From NCBI RefSeq assembly GCF_030419005.1, contig NZ_CP106951.1, forward strand, positions 682,001-746,000: a stretch of 64,000 bases of DNA, in the 5' to 3' direction. The notes beneath the pieces were generated by a model that was given only the letters and a program-made list of their open reading frames with translations, was not told the origin of the DNA and did not search any database. This document shows positions 18,384 through 28,200 of the stretch, in pieces. A program made the translations under genes and the position numbers. Each line of letters starts with the position of its first letter. The first letter of the stretch is position 1. The stretch comes from Eleftheria terrae. Its GTDB lineage: Bacteria > Pseudomonadota > Gammaproteobacteria > Burkholderiales > Burkholderiaceae_C.

Positions 18384-20839
18384 GCCGGCAAGCCCAGCAG
18401 CTGGCGCAGCAAGGGCAAGGCGCGCTCGGCCTGCTGCAGGTCGAAGGCTGGCGCGGTGCCGCTGTCGGCCATGCCGGCGTCGGGCACCGGCTGGCGGGCC
18501 CGCTCGCCGAGCGAGCGGCGCTCGGTGGCGCTGAAATCGGCAAAGGTGCGACGCACCAGTGGCAGCACCCGCTCGAAGTGCTCGCGATGCAGGCCGGCCA
18601 GCCAGGCATCGACCAGCGCCCACAGCCGGCTGTCGTGCAGCAACACCAGCGCATTTCGGTTGAGGAAACCCTCCAGCCACGCGGCGGCCTCGGCCGGGTC
18701 GCTGGCCGAAGACAGGCTCAGGTGCAGCCGGGTCCCGGCGGCCTCGATGTCCCACACGCCGTCGTCCAGCAACAGCCGGGTGGCCAGGCCGCGCAGCAGT
18801 GCGGCGCTGCCGGCGGCGTCCGCCAGCCGGGCCAGCGCATCCTGCCAGGCGGTGGTTTGCACCTCGGCGTCGCGCAGGCCCACGGCGGCATGGGCCTCCA
18901 GCAGCGAGGCGCGCAGGCCGTGGGCGGCTTCCTCGTCGAGGGCCGCGCAGGCGAGCGGCAGGCCGATGGCGGCGCGCACCAGCAGGCTGTCGAGCATCTG
19001 GGCGACCAGCCGCGTGTCGATGTTGCGCACGCTGCCGTAGCGGAACACCTGGGCCAGCGGCGGCATGGCGCGCAGCAGCTGCAAGGTGTCGCCGGTGACG
19101 GCGGCGCGGTCTTCCAGCGCGCGGGTGACGCCCGGCACCGCCGCGGCCAGCTCGGCCAGCAAGACCTCGTCGACCAGTTCGGCCAGCGTGTCCAGGCCTT
19201 GCGCGCGGGCGGCGCGGTCCAGCACGCAGGCGCTGCTGGCCTGCTCGATGGTGGCCCCCCAGCGGCTGGCGGAGATCAGCGACACCGCCAGGTCCGGCTG
19301 CCACTGCAGCCGCCAGGATTCGCGGAAGCTGCCGCGCGAGCCGCGCCCGCCGCGAACCGGTTCGCCCCAGCCGATGTCGAGCAGCCGCAGGCGGTGCAGC
19401 AGGTGGCTGCGGGCCAGGTCGTTGGGCTCGCGCAGGTCGAGGTCGAGCGTGCGCTGCGTCGCTTCGGGCTTCAGGCGCAGCCGCTTCTGGGCCTGCTCCA
19501 GGTCACGCTGCAGCGGCACGCCGGGCACGCCCTCGGGCACGCTGCCGAGGCGGTCGCCAATGGTCAGCGCGTCTTCGATCAGGCGCAGCGGCCCGTCCTC
19601 GCCCATGCAGACCACGCTGCGGGTGGCCTCGTTCAATTCCTCCAGGCCGGGCGCGGGCCGGTCGCGCAGGGCAGCCAGCGCATCGGCCAGGCGGGCGGCT
19701 TCGATGACGTGGGCGCTGGAGCAATCGAGGTCGCGCTCGCGCAGCAACCGCGCCACCCGTGACAGCCAGCCGACCGAGCGCGGCACCTGCGGATGGTCGT
19801 GCCCCCACAGGAAGCCGTACCAGCCGGGCGCCTGCACGCCGGCCCCGTAGCCGCTGGCCAGGCTCAGGTGGCGATGTGTCCACGGCACCCAGGTGCACTG
19901 CACCTTGAGCTTGGGCAAGCCCTTCAGCAAGGCCTGGTCGGCCTTGGCTGGCGGCTCGGCGGCAAGCGCCGGCACGTGCCAGGCGCCGCACACCACGGCG
20001 ATGCGGCGGTGGCCCTCCTTGCGGGCAGCGCGAATGCACTGGCGCATGTGGGCCTCGCGCTGCGCCTCGTGCAGGCGGCGCGCCTCGGCGCGCGGCGACA
20101 GCGGGCGCGCCGGTGCCCGGCGCTCCCATTCGTTGCGCACTTCGGTCATCGCCTCGGCGATGGCGGCAAACAGGTCGGTGGCGTCGGCGCGCTCCTCCAC
20201 CAGGTGGTTCCACCAGGCTTCGCCGTCGGCATGGCCGCTGGCCTGGGCAAGCCAGTCGAGGGGATCGGCCGGGCGGGCGTCATCGTCGCCCGCCGCGCTG
20301 CGCGGGGCGGCATCGGCCTCGTCGGCGGGCGGTGTCACGTCATGGCCGGTGGTCGGTGCGCCAGCCTCGGTCTGCGTCTCGGCCTGCGTCTTGGCTGGCT
20401 CGCCGGTGCTGCCGCCGTCGCCCTGCACTGCGGGCGGCAAATCATCATCGGGCAATGCGCCGGCCAGCGCCGCTGCTGCCGCCTCCTCGGCGGCCTTCTC
20501 CTGCGCGAGCGCATGGGCCCGTGGCAGGTCGATGAAGCGGGTCGGCACCGCATGGTGCACGCCCCAAGTCAGCGCCTGCCACTCCGGCGAGAACTCGGCG
20601 AACGGGTAGAACACCGCACGCCGCGGCTCGTCCGGGCAGTAGGCGAGCAAGGCCACCGGCGGCGCCATCGCCGCGTCCAGCGCGAAGGGCAGCAGCTCGT
20701 CGGCTTCCGGCGGGCCTTCGATCAGCACGCAGTCGGGCTGCCAGTCCTGCAGCGCCTGCAGCAGGCTGCGGGCGCAACCCGGCCCATGGTGGCGGATGCC
20801 GTACAGGCGCACCTGCGGGGTGTCGGCAGGGGTCGTCAT
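18380..20839 (-). CDS. DUF5682 family protein
   Basis: A large soluble protein of 819 residues. The N-terminus carries the family hallmark VRLYGIRHHGPGCARSLLQAL followed by DCVLIEGPPEADEL. A second conserved block is IAVVCGAWHVPAL near residue 290, resembling the haem-binding-like/TraB (erythromycin-esterase-like) fold motif with conserved His and Glu. A low-complexity acidic linker occupies about 130-200. It has no signal peptide. It is co-encoded with the MoxR ATPase (10 bases upstream) and VWA protein (overlap). The reaction is not known; the conserved RHHGPG and GPPE residues suggest an active site. Confidence 0.82.
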   Translation of the reverse strand: MTTPADTPQVRLYGIRHHGPGCARSLLQALQDWQPDCVLIEGPPEADELLPFALDAAMAPPVALLAYCPDEPRRAVFYPFAEFSPEWQALTWGVHHAVPTRFIDLPRAHALAQEKAAEEAAAAALAGALPDDDLPPAVQGDGGSTGEPAKTQAETQTEAGAPTTGHDVTPPADEADAAPRSAAGDDDARPADPLDWLAQASGHADGEAWWNHLVEERADATDLFAAIAEAMTEVRNEWERRAPARPLSPRAEARRLHEAQREAHMRQCIRAARKEGHRRIAVVCGAWHVPALAAEPPAKADQALLKGLPKLKVQCTWVPWTHRHLSLASGYGAGVQAPGWYGFLWGHDHPQVPRSVGWLSRVARLLRERDLDCSSAHVIEAARLADALAALRDRPAPGLEELNEATRSVVCMGEDGPLRLIEDALTIGDRLGSVPEGVPGVPLQRDLEQAQKRLRLKPEATQRTLDLDLREPNDLARSHLLHRLRLLDIGWGEPVRGGRGSRGSFRESWRLQWQPDLAVSLISASRWGATIEQASSACVLDRAARAQGLDTLAELVDEVLLAELAAAVPGVTRALEDRAAVTGDTLQLLRAMPPLAQVFRYGSVRNIDTRLVAQMLDSLLVRAAIGLPLACAALDEEAAHGLRASLLEAHAAVGLRDAEVQTTAWQDALARLADAAGSAALLRGLATRLLLDDGVWDIEAAGTRLHLSLSSASDPAEAAAWLEGFLNRNALVLLHDSRLWALVDAWLAGLHREHFERVLPLVRRTFADFSATERRSLGERARQPVPDAGMADSGTAPAFDLQQAERALPLLRQLLGLPA

Positions 20840-20849
20840 GGACAGCCGC

Positions 20850-21929
20850 TCAGAGCCGCTCGCGGCAGGCGCGGTAGAGGTCCTTCCAGTCGGCCCGCTC
20901 CTTCACCACGGTTTCCAGGTACTCGTTCCAGACCACCGCGTCCTGCACCGGGTCCTTGATGACCGCGCCGATCAGGCCGGACGCAATGTCCTGCGAGCCC
21001 ATCACGCCGTCGCCGAAGTGGCCGGCCAGCGCCATGCCGTTGTTGATGACCGAGATCGCCTCCGCGGTCGACAGCGTGCCGCTGGGCGACTTGAGGCGGG
21101 TCTTGCCGTCCTCCGTCTGGCCGTTGCGCAACTCGCGGAAGATCTGCACCACCCGCTTCACTTCCTTGAGCGCCGGCGGCTCGGCCGGCAGCTCCAGCGC
21201 GCGACCCATTTCGGCCACCCGCTTGACGACGATGGCCACCTCCTCTTCCTCGCTGGACGGCACCGGCAACACCACCGTGTTGAAGCGGCGCTTGAGTGCA
21301 CTGGACAGCTCGTTGACGCCCTTGTCGCGGTTGTTGGCGGTGGCGATCACGCTGAAGCCGCGGCTGGCCTGCACCTCGCTGCCCAGCTCGGGAATGGGCA
21401 GTGTCTTCTCGGACAGCACAGTGATCAGGGTGTCCTGCACGTCGGCCGGGATGCGCGTGAGCTCCTCGATGCGGGCGATCTGGCCGCGCTTCATTGCCTG
21501 CATCAGCGGGCTGGGCACCAGCGCGTTTTCCGATGGGCCGTGGGCCAGCAGCTGGGCGTAGTTCCAGCCATAGCGCAGCTGTTCCTCGCTGGTGCCGGCG
21601 GTGCCCTGGATCAGCAGGGTGGACTGGCCGCAGACCGCAGCCGCCAGGTGCTCGGACACCCACGACTTCGCGGTGCCCGGCACGCCGAACAGCAGCAGGC
21701 CGCGGTCGGTGGCCAGCGTGGCCACCGCAATCTCGATCAGCCGGCGGCTGCCGATGTACTTGGCGCTCACGGTGTAGCCGTTGTCCAGGCGGCCGCCCAG
21801 CAGGTAGGTCACCACTGCCCAGGGCGACAACTGCCAGTTGGCCGGCCGCGGCCGGCTGTCGGCCCGCCGCAGTTCGTCCAGTTCCTCGGCGTACTGCTGT
21901 TCGGCGTGGAGTCGCAGAAAGGTGCTCAT
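20850..21929 (-). CDS. MoxR-type AAA+ ATPase
   Basis: A 359-residue AAA+ ATPase expected to work as a hexameric remodelling chaperone. Walker A is GVPGTAKSW, the Walker B region is ARIEELTRIPADVQ, sensor 1 is VIATANNRDKGVNEL and the arginine-finger segment is SALKRRF. C-terminal helices (about 270-359) complete the lid. The ATG at 21929 overlaps the DUF5691 stop by four bases and the gene ends 10 bases before DUF5682. This subgroup (MoxR with SWIM, DUF5691, DUF5682 and VWA partners) is a recurrent but functionally unassigned gene set. Confidence 0.92.
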   Translation of the reverse strand: MSTFLRLHAEQQYAEELDELRRADSRPRPANWQLSPWAVVTYLLGGRLDNGYTVSAKYIGSRRLIEIAVATLATDRGLLLFGVPGTAKSWVSEHLAAAVCGQSTLLIQGTAGTSEEQLRYGWNYAQLLAHGPSENALVPSPLMQAMKRGQIARIEELTRIPADVQDTLITVLSEKTLPIPELGSEVQASRGFSVIATANNRDKGVNELSSALKRRFNTVVLPVPSSEEEEVAIVVKRVAEMGRALELPAEPPALKEVKRVVQIFRELRNGQTEDGKTRLKSPSGTLSTAEAISVINNGMALAGHFGDGVMGSQDIASGLIGAVIKDPVQDAVVWNEYLETVVKERADWKDLYRACRERL

Positions 21930-23497
21930 GGGGTTGCGCTTGCGTTCGGAAGGGTGGTGAGGGCTTGGCGCAGCCCGATGACGACATCGAGCTGCGCCAG
22001 GGTGTCTTGCAGTTGCGGCAGCTGCCCGTCGTGCCGTGGCAGGCCGGCCAGCCGGGGCAACGCCGCGTCGGGCAGCAGCGCGCACAGCGCCGGTGCCGAC
22101 TGGCGCCAGAAGCTGCCCCAGCCGAGCTGGTCCTCGGCCAGTTGCCGGGCCAGTGCGTCGGCCAGCGGGGCGGCGAAATCGGGGCTGAGGCGGTCGTGCA
22201 GCGCACAGGCGCCGAGGATCTCGCTGACGAGGTCGCTGAGCGCGCCCTTGCCTTCGGCGAGCCGGACGCGCCACAGCCACTCGCGCTGCGCCACCGGCAG
22301 CAGGGCCTGCACGCCGGAGCGGTCCGAGCCGAGCAGGTGGGCCGGCCAGTGCTGCAGGAGGGCCAGCGCCCAGTCCGCCTGAGGCGCGGCTTCGGCCGTG
22401 GCAAGCACCGCATCGCGCCAGCCGCGCAGCAGCGCGGCCTGCCAGTCGCCCTGCCCCGCCCAGGCCAGCAGTTCGGCCGGCGCCAGGCCGGTGTGGGCGG
22501 TCCACCAGGGCAGCGGTGTCAGCCGCACCAATTGGTACAGCCACCAGGCCCGCTCCCCCAGTGATTCATGCTTGGGCCGCACTGCCTCGACCAGGTGGGC
22601 CTTGGCCTCGGCCGGTGCCTGCGCGGGCGCCTCCAGCCGCCAGCCGGCAGCCGGGTCGCGCTGCAACAACGCGGCCAGCTGGTCCCCCAGCCAGGCGGCC
22701 TGGCGGCTCGCGGGCAAGGCCTGCAGCAGGCTGCCGGCGATCCGGCGCACGTCCCCGGCACGGTCCTTGAGCAGCGACTCCAGGAGGTGCTCGTCGTCCA
22801 TCGACAGCCCACTGGCCAGGCCGGCCACCAGTTCGGCACGTTCGCGCGCGCCCAGCTCGGGCAGCGCCTGCACCAGGCGGTCGCGGGCAGCGGCCGCGTC
22901 GCTCAGGCGCTCATGGCGCAGCCAGCCGGCCCGGGCGGCGAGTGGCCCGTGTTCCCAATCTTCCAGGCTGGCGACGGCGGGGGCCGCGATGGCGGCCCGC
23001 CAGCGCGGCCGCTGCGCCGCCAGCCACAGCCCATGCTCGCCCAGCACGCCGGTGACGGCTGGCCGCAGCGCGACATCGCCGGCCGCAAGCTCGAGGGCCG
23101 CCGGCAACAGCGGCGCGGGCAGGCGCCAGCCGCGTTCTGCGAGAGTGCGCAAGGCCTGGTGCTGCAGCGGGCGCGGCGCATCGCCAAGCACGCGCCGCAA
23201 CCAGCCCTGCCAAGCTGGCAGGCGCAGCGCCGGCCGGGTCTCGGGCGCAGCCGGCTGCGCCAGCGGGCTGTCGGGTGCCGCCGGGGGCTCGAAGCCGGCC
23301 CGCTCGCACACCGCGAGCACGCCGGCTGCGCGCAGCAGCAGCGCGCCGGCCTCGCCGGCCGCGCCGTCCTGCGCCTGCAGTTCGGCCAGCAGCGCGGCGA
23401 CAGCGCCGCCGGCAGCCTGGCCGAAAACGCCGGCCAGCTCACCGGACCGGTCGGTACCGACCAGGGCGGCCGGCAGCAATGCCTTGAAGCCCTTCAT
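21926..23497 (-). CDS. DUF5691 family protein
   Basis: A 523-residue, Leu/Ala-rich protein with a HEAT-like helical appearance along most of its length (for example ELVAGLASGLSMDDEHLLESLLKDRAGDVRRIAGSL, here quoted only by its ends at about 240-285). No catalytic motif or signal peptide was seen. The ATG at 23497 has a strong GGAGGTG site and overlaps the SWIM gene stop by four bases; a reading 26 codons longer is possible but lacks a site. Its constant pairing with SWIM and MoxR genes suggests a scaffold or adaptor in the same complex. Confidence 0.8.
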   Translation of the reverse strand: MKGFKALLPAALVGTDRSGELAGVFGQAAGGAVAALLAELQAQDGAAGEAGALLLRAAGVLAVCERAGFEPPAAPDSPLAQPAAPETRPALRLPAWQGWLRRVLGDAPRPLQHQALRTLAERGWRLPAPLLPAALELAAGDVALRPAVTGVLGEHGLWLAAQRPRWRAAIAAPAVASLEDWEHGPLAARAGWLRHERLSDAAAARDRLVQALPELGARERAELVAGLASGLSMDDEHLLESLLKDRAGDVRRIAGSLLQALPASRQAAWLGDQLAALLQRDPAAGWRLEAPAQAPAEAKAHLVEAVRPKHESLGERAWWLYQLVRLTPLPWWTAHTGLAPAELLAWAGQGDWQAALLRGWRDAVLATAEAAPQADWALALLQHWPAHLLGSDRSGVQALLPVAQREWLWRVRLAEGKGALSDLVSEILGACALHDRLSPDFAAPLADALARQLAEDQLGWGSFWRQSAPALCALLPDAALPRLAGLPRHDGQLPQLQDTLAQLDVVIGLRQALTTLPNASATP

Positions 23498-24861
23498 CGG
23501 GCACCTCCCTGGCCCAGCGTCCAGACACCCTCGGCGCACCAGGCGGTGAAGGGCCGCAAGCGCTGCCCGTCCCACTCACCGGCGAGCTGCAAGGGCGCGC
23601 CACCGCTGCAGGCCAGCAACTGCCACAGGTCCGCCTCGTCGAGGGCCAGGGCCAGCGCACGGCCGCCGGCCAGCAGCTGCCAAGCATCGTCGCGCCGCTG
23701 CAGCTGCGCGGTCCGCAACAGCAGCGGCGCCACCGGCAGCCAGGCATGGCGTGCGAATGCCTCACGCAGCGCCAGCCACTCGTCAGGCAGCGCCAGCGCC
23801 GCCCATTCGGCCTCTGTCCAGGCAGTGTCCGGGGCCGCGACCGCGGCCGGCGCGACCAGCAGCGCCCGCAGCGGGTGTGCCGACGGGTAGAAGCACAGTT
23901 CCGCCTCGACGCCGCTGCCCGTCAGCCAGGCGGTCTCGAAGCCCTGGCCGCCATGGGCGAACTCCAGCACCAGCGCGCGCCGGCCGCTGCGCTGCCCGGC
24001 CAGCCAGGTGCGGCGCTCGGCCAAGCGTTGATCGCGCTCCTCGCACACCTGGCCGAGCACGCTCCAGCAGTCGCCCACCCGCTCGCCGCCGGCCAGCACT
24101 TCGTCGCGGTCCAGTGGCCAGCCCAAGGTGGCCCGCAGGTCGGCTTGCACGGCGGGCGGCAGGCTGTCACGGCGGCGCACCGCATCGACCAGCAATTGCA
24201 AGCGGCCCAGCCGGGCCAGCACCGGGGCCGGCCAGTCCGGGCGGCTGCCAATCAGGGCGGCCGTGTCCTCCAGCCAGGCAGCCAGGGCGGGTGCCTGGGC
24301 GTCCACCAGGCGGGCGCCAACGCTGCGCCAGGCCGTGCCGGCCTGGGCGTCGAGTGCGGCCAGCCCCTGACGCAGCAGGTCGCCCATCCAGCGTTCCAGT
24401 TCGGTCAGGCCGGCCTCGATGCGCTGCCAGCGGCGCGCCTGGCGCTGCAGGACGCCTTCACGGGCGGCAGCCACGTCGGTTTCAGGCGCGTCTGCACGCT
24501 GGGCTGCGCGCTGTTCCTTCTTTTCGGCCTTGTCACGTCGCGACGCGAGCCATTCCGCCACCCAGGCAGGCGGCTCGCCGGTGGCGAAGCGGCCAGCATC
24601 GTCGGCGCGCATCAGCATCAGCGCCAGGCCGTGCTTGCAGGGGAACTTGCGGCTGGGGCAGGAGCAGCGGAACGCCGGGCCGGCAAGGTCCACCTGGGTC
24701 TGGTAGGGCTTGCTGCCACTGCCCTGGCATTCCCCCCACACCGCCTGATCGTTGTGCCCGAGGGTGGGCCACTTGGCCGGCGAGGTCAGGCCGCGGGCGG
24801 CCTTGGCGGAGCTGTCGTCCGGCGCGAGCGCGAGCACGGCTTCGGTGCTGAAGAAGCTCAT
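23494..24861 (-). CDS. SWIM zinc-finger protein, first gene of the MoxR operon
   Basis: A 455-residue protein with an N-terminal SWIM zinc finger of the form CxCx6CxH (CSCPSRKFPCKHGLAL, about residues 68-83), a motif that binds nucleic acid or protein. A charged coiled segment (about 108-135, RRDKAEKKEQRAAQR) and a long Trp/Leu-rich C-terminal region follow. The ATG at 24861 begins the conserved MSFFSTEAVLALAPDD leader. The gene leads an operon whose following genes are joined by short overlaps or gaps. It probably recognises the substrate or nucleic acid that the MoxR/VWA pair acts on; that role is inference. Confidence 0.88.
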   Translation of the reverse strand: MSFFSTEAVLALAPDDSSAKAARGLTSPAKWPTLGHNDQAVWGECQGSGSKPYQTQVDLAGPAFRCSCPSRKFPCKHGLALMLMRADDAGRFATGEPPAWVAEWLASRRDKAEKKEQRAAQRADAPETDVAAAREGVLQRQARRWQRIEAGLTELERWMGDLLRQGLAALDAQAGTAWRSVGARLVDAQAPALAAWLEDTAALIGSRPDWPAPVLARLGRLQLLVDAVRRRDSLPPAVQADLRATLGWPLDRDEVLAGGERVGDCWSVLGQVCEERDQRLAERRTWLAGQRSGRRALVLEFAHGGQGFETAWLTGSGVEAELCFYPSAHPLRALLVAPAAVAAPDTAWTEAEWAALALPDEWLALREAFARHAWLPVAPLLLRTAQLQRRDDAWQLLAGGRALALALDEADLWQLLACSGGAPLQLAGEWDGQRLRPFTAWCAEGVWTLGQGGAR

Positions 24862-25237
24862 GCGAGCGCTTCTTTCCGGCCGGTATCGTCCCGCCCAGCG
24901 GCTCTTGCGCCCGCTTCTTCGCGGGGTGAACGGGCCTTCCCCTGCGGTGCCTGCCTCCACGCATGGCGCGACTGCATTGCGTCCCTCCTGGCATTCTTTT
25001 GTGTCTTGCGCCGTCCGCCGCCAGGTGGCAAGCAGCGGCGCCGCTTTCGAAGTGCGGCAGTGTAACGGAGGTGGGCCCCTCAGGGGCCGCGTGCCGGCCT
25101 CTGCGGCCGCCCTCCTCATCCCCACCGGAGGCAGGGAACATCGCTCGATGCGAGGGGTTGTGGACGCACGGGTATACCCTTGCTTCGCATTAAATTTCGT
25201 CAAAATAAAATGGCGAAAAACTTCATGGGCGAACTCG
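24862..25237. other. 376-base divergent promoter region, SWIM operon / ROK regulator
   Basis: Contains the promoters of both divergent units. Notable are a perfect 10-bp palindrome GGGTATACCC (25170-25179) and an AT-rich block (about 25189-25212, TTAAATTT then AAAATAAAA) that stands out in this GC-rich window and is a likely promoter or operator for the ROK gene. Confidence 0.5.
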
Positions 25238-26521
25238 GTGGCGCGGCTCCAGGCACGGTTGATCTCGCAACTTCACCTGTACCAGGTGCTGCACGCCGTG
25301 CGCCTTGCAGGCGAGCCGATCTCGCGGGCACAGATCTGCGAGTCGACCGGCCTCAGCCAGGGTGCCGTGTCCGGCCTCACCCGGCGGCTGTTGGAAGACG
25401 GCGCCCTGGTGGAGGTTGGGGCCCGCCCTTCCCTCGGCGGGCGGCGCGAGCGGGAGCTGGCCATCAATGCCGACTTCGCCTGGGTGCTCGGCGTCAAAGC
25501 CTCGATGCACCAGTTGACGATGGCGCTGGCCGATTTCGCCGGCGGGGTGCGCCACACCTTCACCACCGGGTTGCGCGCGCCGATGGCACCGGCCGAGCTG
25601 ATGGCGCAGCTCGCATCGGCCGTTGACCACTGCCTGGCTGCCGCGCCGACGCCGGTCGCCGGCCGGCTGGCGGGCGTCGGGGTGGCACTGCCGGGGTTCG
25701 TCGATTCGCTGGCTGACCTGCTGTGGTGGTCGCCGGTGCTGGACGCCGGCAGCCGCCCGGTGGAAGGGCTGGGCGCCTCGCTGTCGCAGCTGCTGAAGGT
25801 GCCGGTGTTCATCGAGAACGACGCCAACATGCTGGCACTGGCGCAGCAGTGGTTTGGGCCGGCCGCCGGCGTGGCCAACGCAGCGGTGGTGACGCTGGAG
25901 CACGGCGTGGGGTTGGGCTTGATCGTCAATGGTGAGCTGTATCGCGGCCATGCGGGTCTCGCGTCGGAGCTGGGACACCTGCAGGTGGTGCCCAACGGCC
26001 AGCCCTGCCGGTGTGGCAAGTCGGGCTGCCTGGAAGCCTATGTCGCGCACTACGCCGTGGTGCGCCAGGCGCGGGTCGCCGGGCTGCTGCCGCCGCCCGA
26101 CCCGGCCCGGCCCGGCGACGACATCGAGCAGGCGTACCGGCAGCTCGCGGCACAGGCGCGCGCAGGCGATCCCCGGGCCCGCGAGATCTTCGAGCGCCAG
26201 GGACGCTGGCTGGGCCAATGGATCGGCAACGTGGTGAACCTGCTGTCGCCCCAGACGGTGATCCTGGGCGGTGGCGGCACCAGCGCGAGCGACCTCTACG
26301 AAACCGCGCTGCACGAGGCGATGCACGACGCGATGGCGCTGCCGCACCGCGACCGGGTGCGCCTGGCCATCCTGCCGCAGGGCGACGAGGTGTGGGCACA
26401 AGGCGCCGCCTCGCTGGTGCTGCAACGGCTGGACGAATCGGCCGAGATCCTGGCCTCCATGTCACGCCATGGACTGGAGTCCGAGCCGAAGGGCCATGCC
26501 GGCCTGCGGGCCGATCGCTGA
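25238..26521 (+). CDS. ROK family transcriptional regulator of xylose genes (XylR-like)
   Basis: About 427 residues. An N-terminal helix-turn-helix (ISRAQICESTGLSQGAVSGL) is followed by a sugar-kinase-like ROK domain with the ATP/sugar motifs GVGVALPGFVDS and EHGVGLGLIVNGE, and the zinc signature HLQVVPNGQPCRCGKSGC. Its position just before xylB and xylA suggests a xylose-responsive repressor. The start is uncertain. GTG 25238 places the promoter-like AT-rich block outside the gene; an ATG at 25148 is in frame but would translate that block, whose base composition is unlike coding sequence. Confidence 0.85.
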   Translation: MARLQARLISQLHLYQVLHAVRLAGEPISRAQICESTGLSQGAVSGLTRRLLEDGALVEVGARPSLGGRRERELAINADFAWVLGVKASMHQLTMALADFAGGVRHTFTTGLRAPMAPAELMAQLASAVDHCLAAAPTPVAGRLAGVGVALPGFVDSLADLLWWSPVLDAGSRPVEGLGASLSQLLKVPVFIENDANMLALAQQWFGPAAGVANAAVVTLEHGVGLGLIVNGELYRGHAGLASELGHLQVVPNGQPCRCGKSGCLEAYVAHYAVVRQARVAGLLPPPDPARPGDDIEQAYRQLAAQARAGDPRAREIFERQGRWLGQWIGNVVNLLSPQTVILGGGGTSASDLYETALHEAMHDAMALPHRDRVRLAILPQGDEVWAQGAASLVLQRLDESAEILASMSRHGLESEPKGHAGLRADR

Positions 26522-26704
26522 GCGCCGGCCGGGCGCGCCACCTCACATTCCCATGGAGACCCGCAATGACAACCCACCCCACCCGGCCGGCCGCAGCGGC
26601 CGCCCGGCGCCGGCAAGGTCGGCCGGCATGAAGGCCGCAGCCCAGCTCGCCCAGCCCTCCGGCGCCTCGCCGTACCGGCCGCCGTCGGACCGCGGAGGCA
26701 TCGC

Positions 26705-28183
26705 ATGACAGGCGCCAGCTACCTCGGCATCGACCTCGGCACCTCGGAGGTCAAGCTGGTGCTGCTCGATACGGACCACCGGCTGCTGGGCAGCGCCGGG
26801 GCGCCGCTGGTGGTGGACCGCCCGCGGCCGCATTGGTCCGAGCAGTCGCCACAGGCCTGGTGGCAGGCAACGCAGCAGGCGGCGGCGGCCTTGCGGCAGC
26901 AGCTGCCTCAGGCCTGGGCCTCGGTGCGCGCCATCGGCCTGTCCGGCCAGATGCATGGCGCCACCTTGCTGGACGACCAGGACCGTGTGCTGCGCCCGGC
27001 CATCCTGTGGAACGACACACGCAGCGCTGCCGAGTGTGCCGAGCTGGACCAGCGGCTGCCCGAGCTGCCGGCGCTCGCCGGCAACCTGGCCATGCCTGGC
27101 TTCACCGCGCCCAAGCTGATGTGGGTGGCACGCCACGAGCCGGAGCTGTTCCGCCGCGTGGCGAGCGTGCTGCTGCCCAAGGACTACCTGCGGTGGTGCC
27201 TGACCGGCCGCAAGCTCAGCGACATGTCCGACGCCGCCGGCACCCTCTGGCTGGACGTGGCCCGGCGCGCCTGGTCGCCCCGGCTGCTGGAAGCCACCGG
27301 CATGGCGCTGTCGCAGATGCCCGAACTGGTGGAAGGCTCGGCTGCCGGCGGCCGGCTGCATGCGGCGGCAGCCCGGGCGCTGGGGCTGGCCGAGGGCACG
27401 CTGGTGGCAGGCGGCGCTGGCGACAACGCGGCCAGCGCGGTCGGCATCGGCGCGGTCGCGCCGGGCGACGGCTTCGTCTCGCTTGGCACCAGCGGCGTGC
27501 TGTTCGTCGTGACCGACCGCTACCGCCCCAACCCCGCCTCGGCGGTGCATGCCTTCTGCCATGCCCTGCCCGGCCGCTGGCACCAGATGAGCGTGATGCT
27601 GTCGGCGGCCAGCTGCCTGCGCTGGGTCACCCGGCTCACCGGCATGGACAGCGAGGCGGCCCTGCTGCAGCGGGTGGCCGCGCTGGGCCCGGCCGCCGCG
27701 CAGCGCGCGCCGATCTTCCTGCCCTACCTGTCCGGCGAGCGCACCCCGCACAACGATGCACAGGCGCAAGGCCTGTTCTTCGGCCTGGACCACGAGACCG
27801 ACGCGGCCCGCCTGGGCCAGGCCGTGCTCGAAGGCGTGAGCTTCGGGCTGCTCGACGGCCTGCAGGCCTTGCAGGCCGCCGGCACGGCGGTACAGCGCCT
27901 GGCCCTGGTGGGCGGCGGCGCTCGCAGTGCCTACTGGGCACAGCTGCTGGCCGACGTGCTGCAAGTCGAGATCCAGACGCTCGATGGCGGCGAGACCGGC
28001 GGCGCGCTCGGCGCGGCCCGCCTGGCCTGGCTGGCCGACGGCGGCCCGGAGGCGGTGGTGTGCGTCGCGCCGCCAGTGCGGCAGCGCTACGCCCCCGACC
28101 CGGCGCGCCATGACGCCCTGGCCGAGCGCCACCGGCGCTTCCAGGCCCTCTACCGGCGGGTGCAGGACCTGTATCCCCGCTGA
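26705..28183 (+). CDS. xylB: xylulokinase
   Basis: A 492-residue FGGY-family kinase that phosphorylates D-xylulose to xylulose 5-phosphate. It shows the phosphate-binding start [15 protein letters not shown], the substrate motif [13 protein letters not shown], the catalytic Asp in [13 protein letters not shown] and the ADP-binding [20 protein letters not shown]. It is 17 bases before xylA, so the two are one operon, and about 180 bases after the ROK regulator. Those 183 bases contain no convincing gene. Confidence 0.95.
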   Translation: MTGASYLGIDLGTSEVKLVLLDTDHRLLGSAGAPLVVDRPRPHWSEQSPQAWWQATQQAAAALRQQLPQAWASVRAIGLSGQMHGATLLDDQDRVLRPAILWNDTRSAAECAELDQRLPELPALAGNLAMPGFTAPKLMWVARHEPELFRRVASVLLPKDYLRWCLTGRKLSDMSDAAGTLWLDVARRAWSPRLLEATGMALSQMPELVEGSAAGGRLHAAAARALGLAEGTLVAGGAGDNAASAVGIGAVAPGDGFVSLGTSGVLFVVTDRYRPNPASAVHAFCHALPGRWHQMSVMLSAASCLRWVTRLTGMDSEAALLQRVAALGPAAAQRAPIFLPYLSGERTPHNDAQAQGLFFGLDHETDAARLGQAVLEGVSFGLLDGLQALQAAGTAVQRLALVGGGARSAYWAQLLADVLQVEIQTLDGGETGGALGAARLAWLADGGPEAVVCVAPPVRQRYAPDPARHDALAERHRRFQALYRRVQDLYPR

Positions 28184-28200
28184 CCTTCCAAGGAGCTGCG

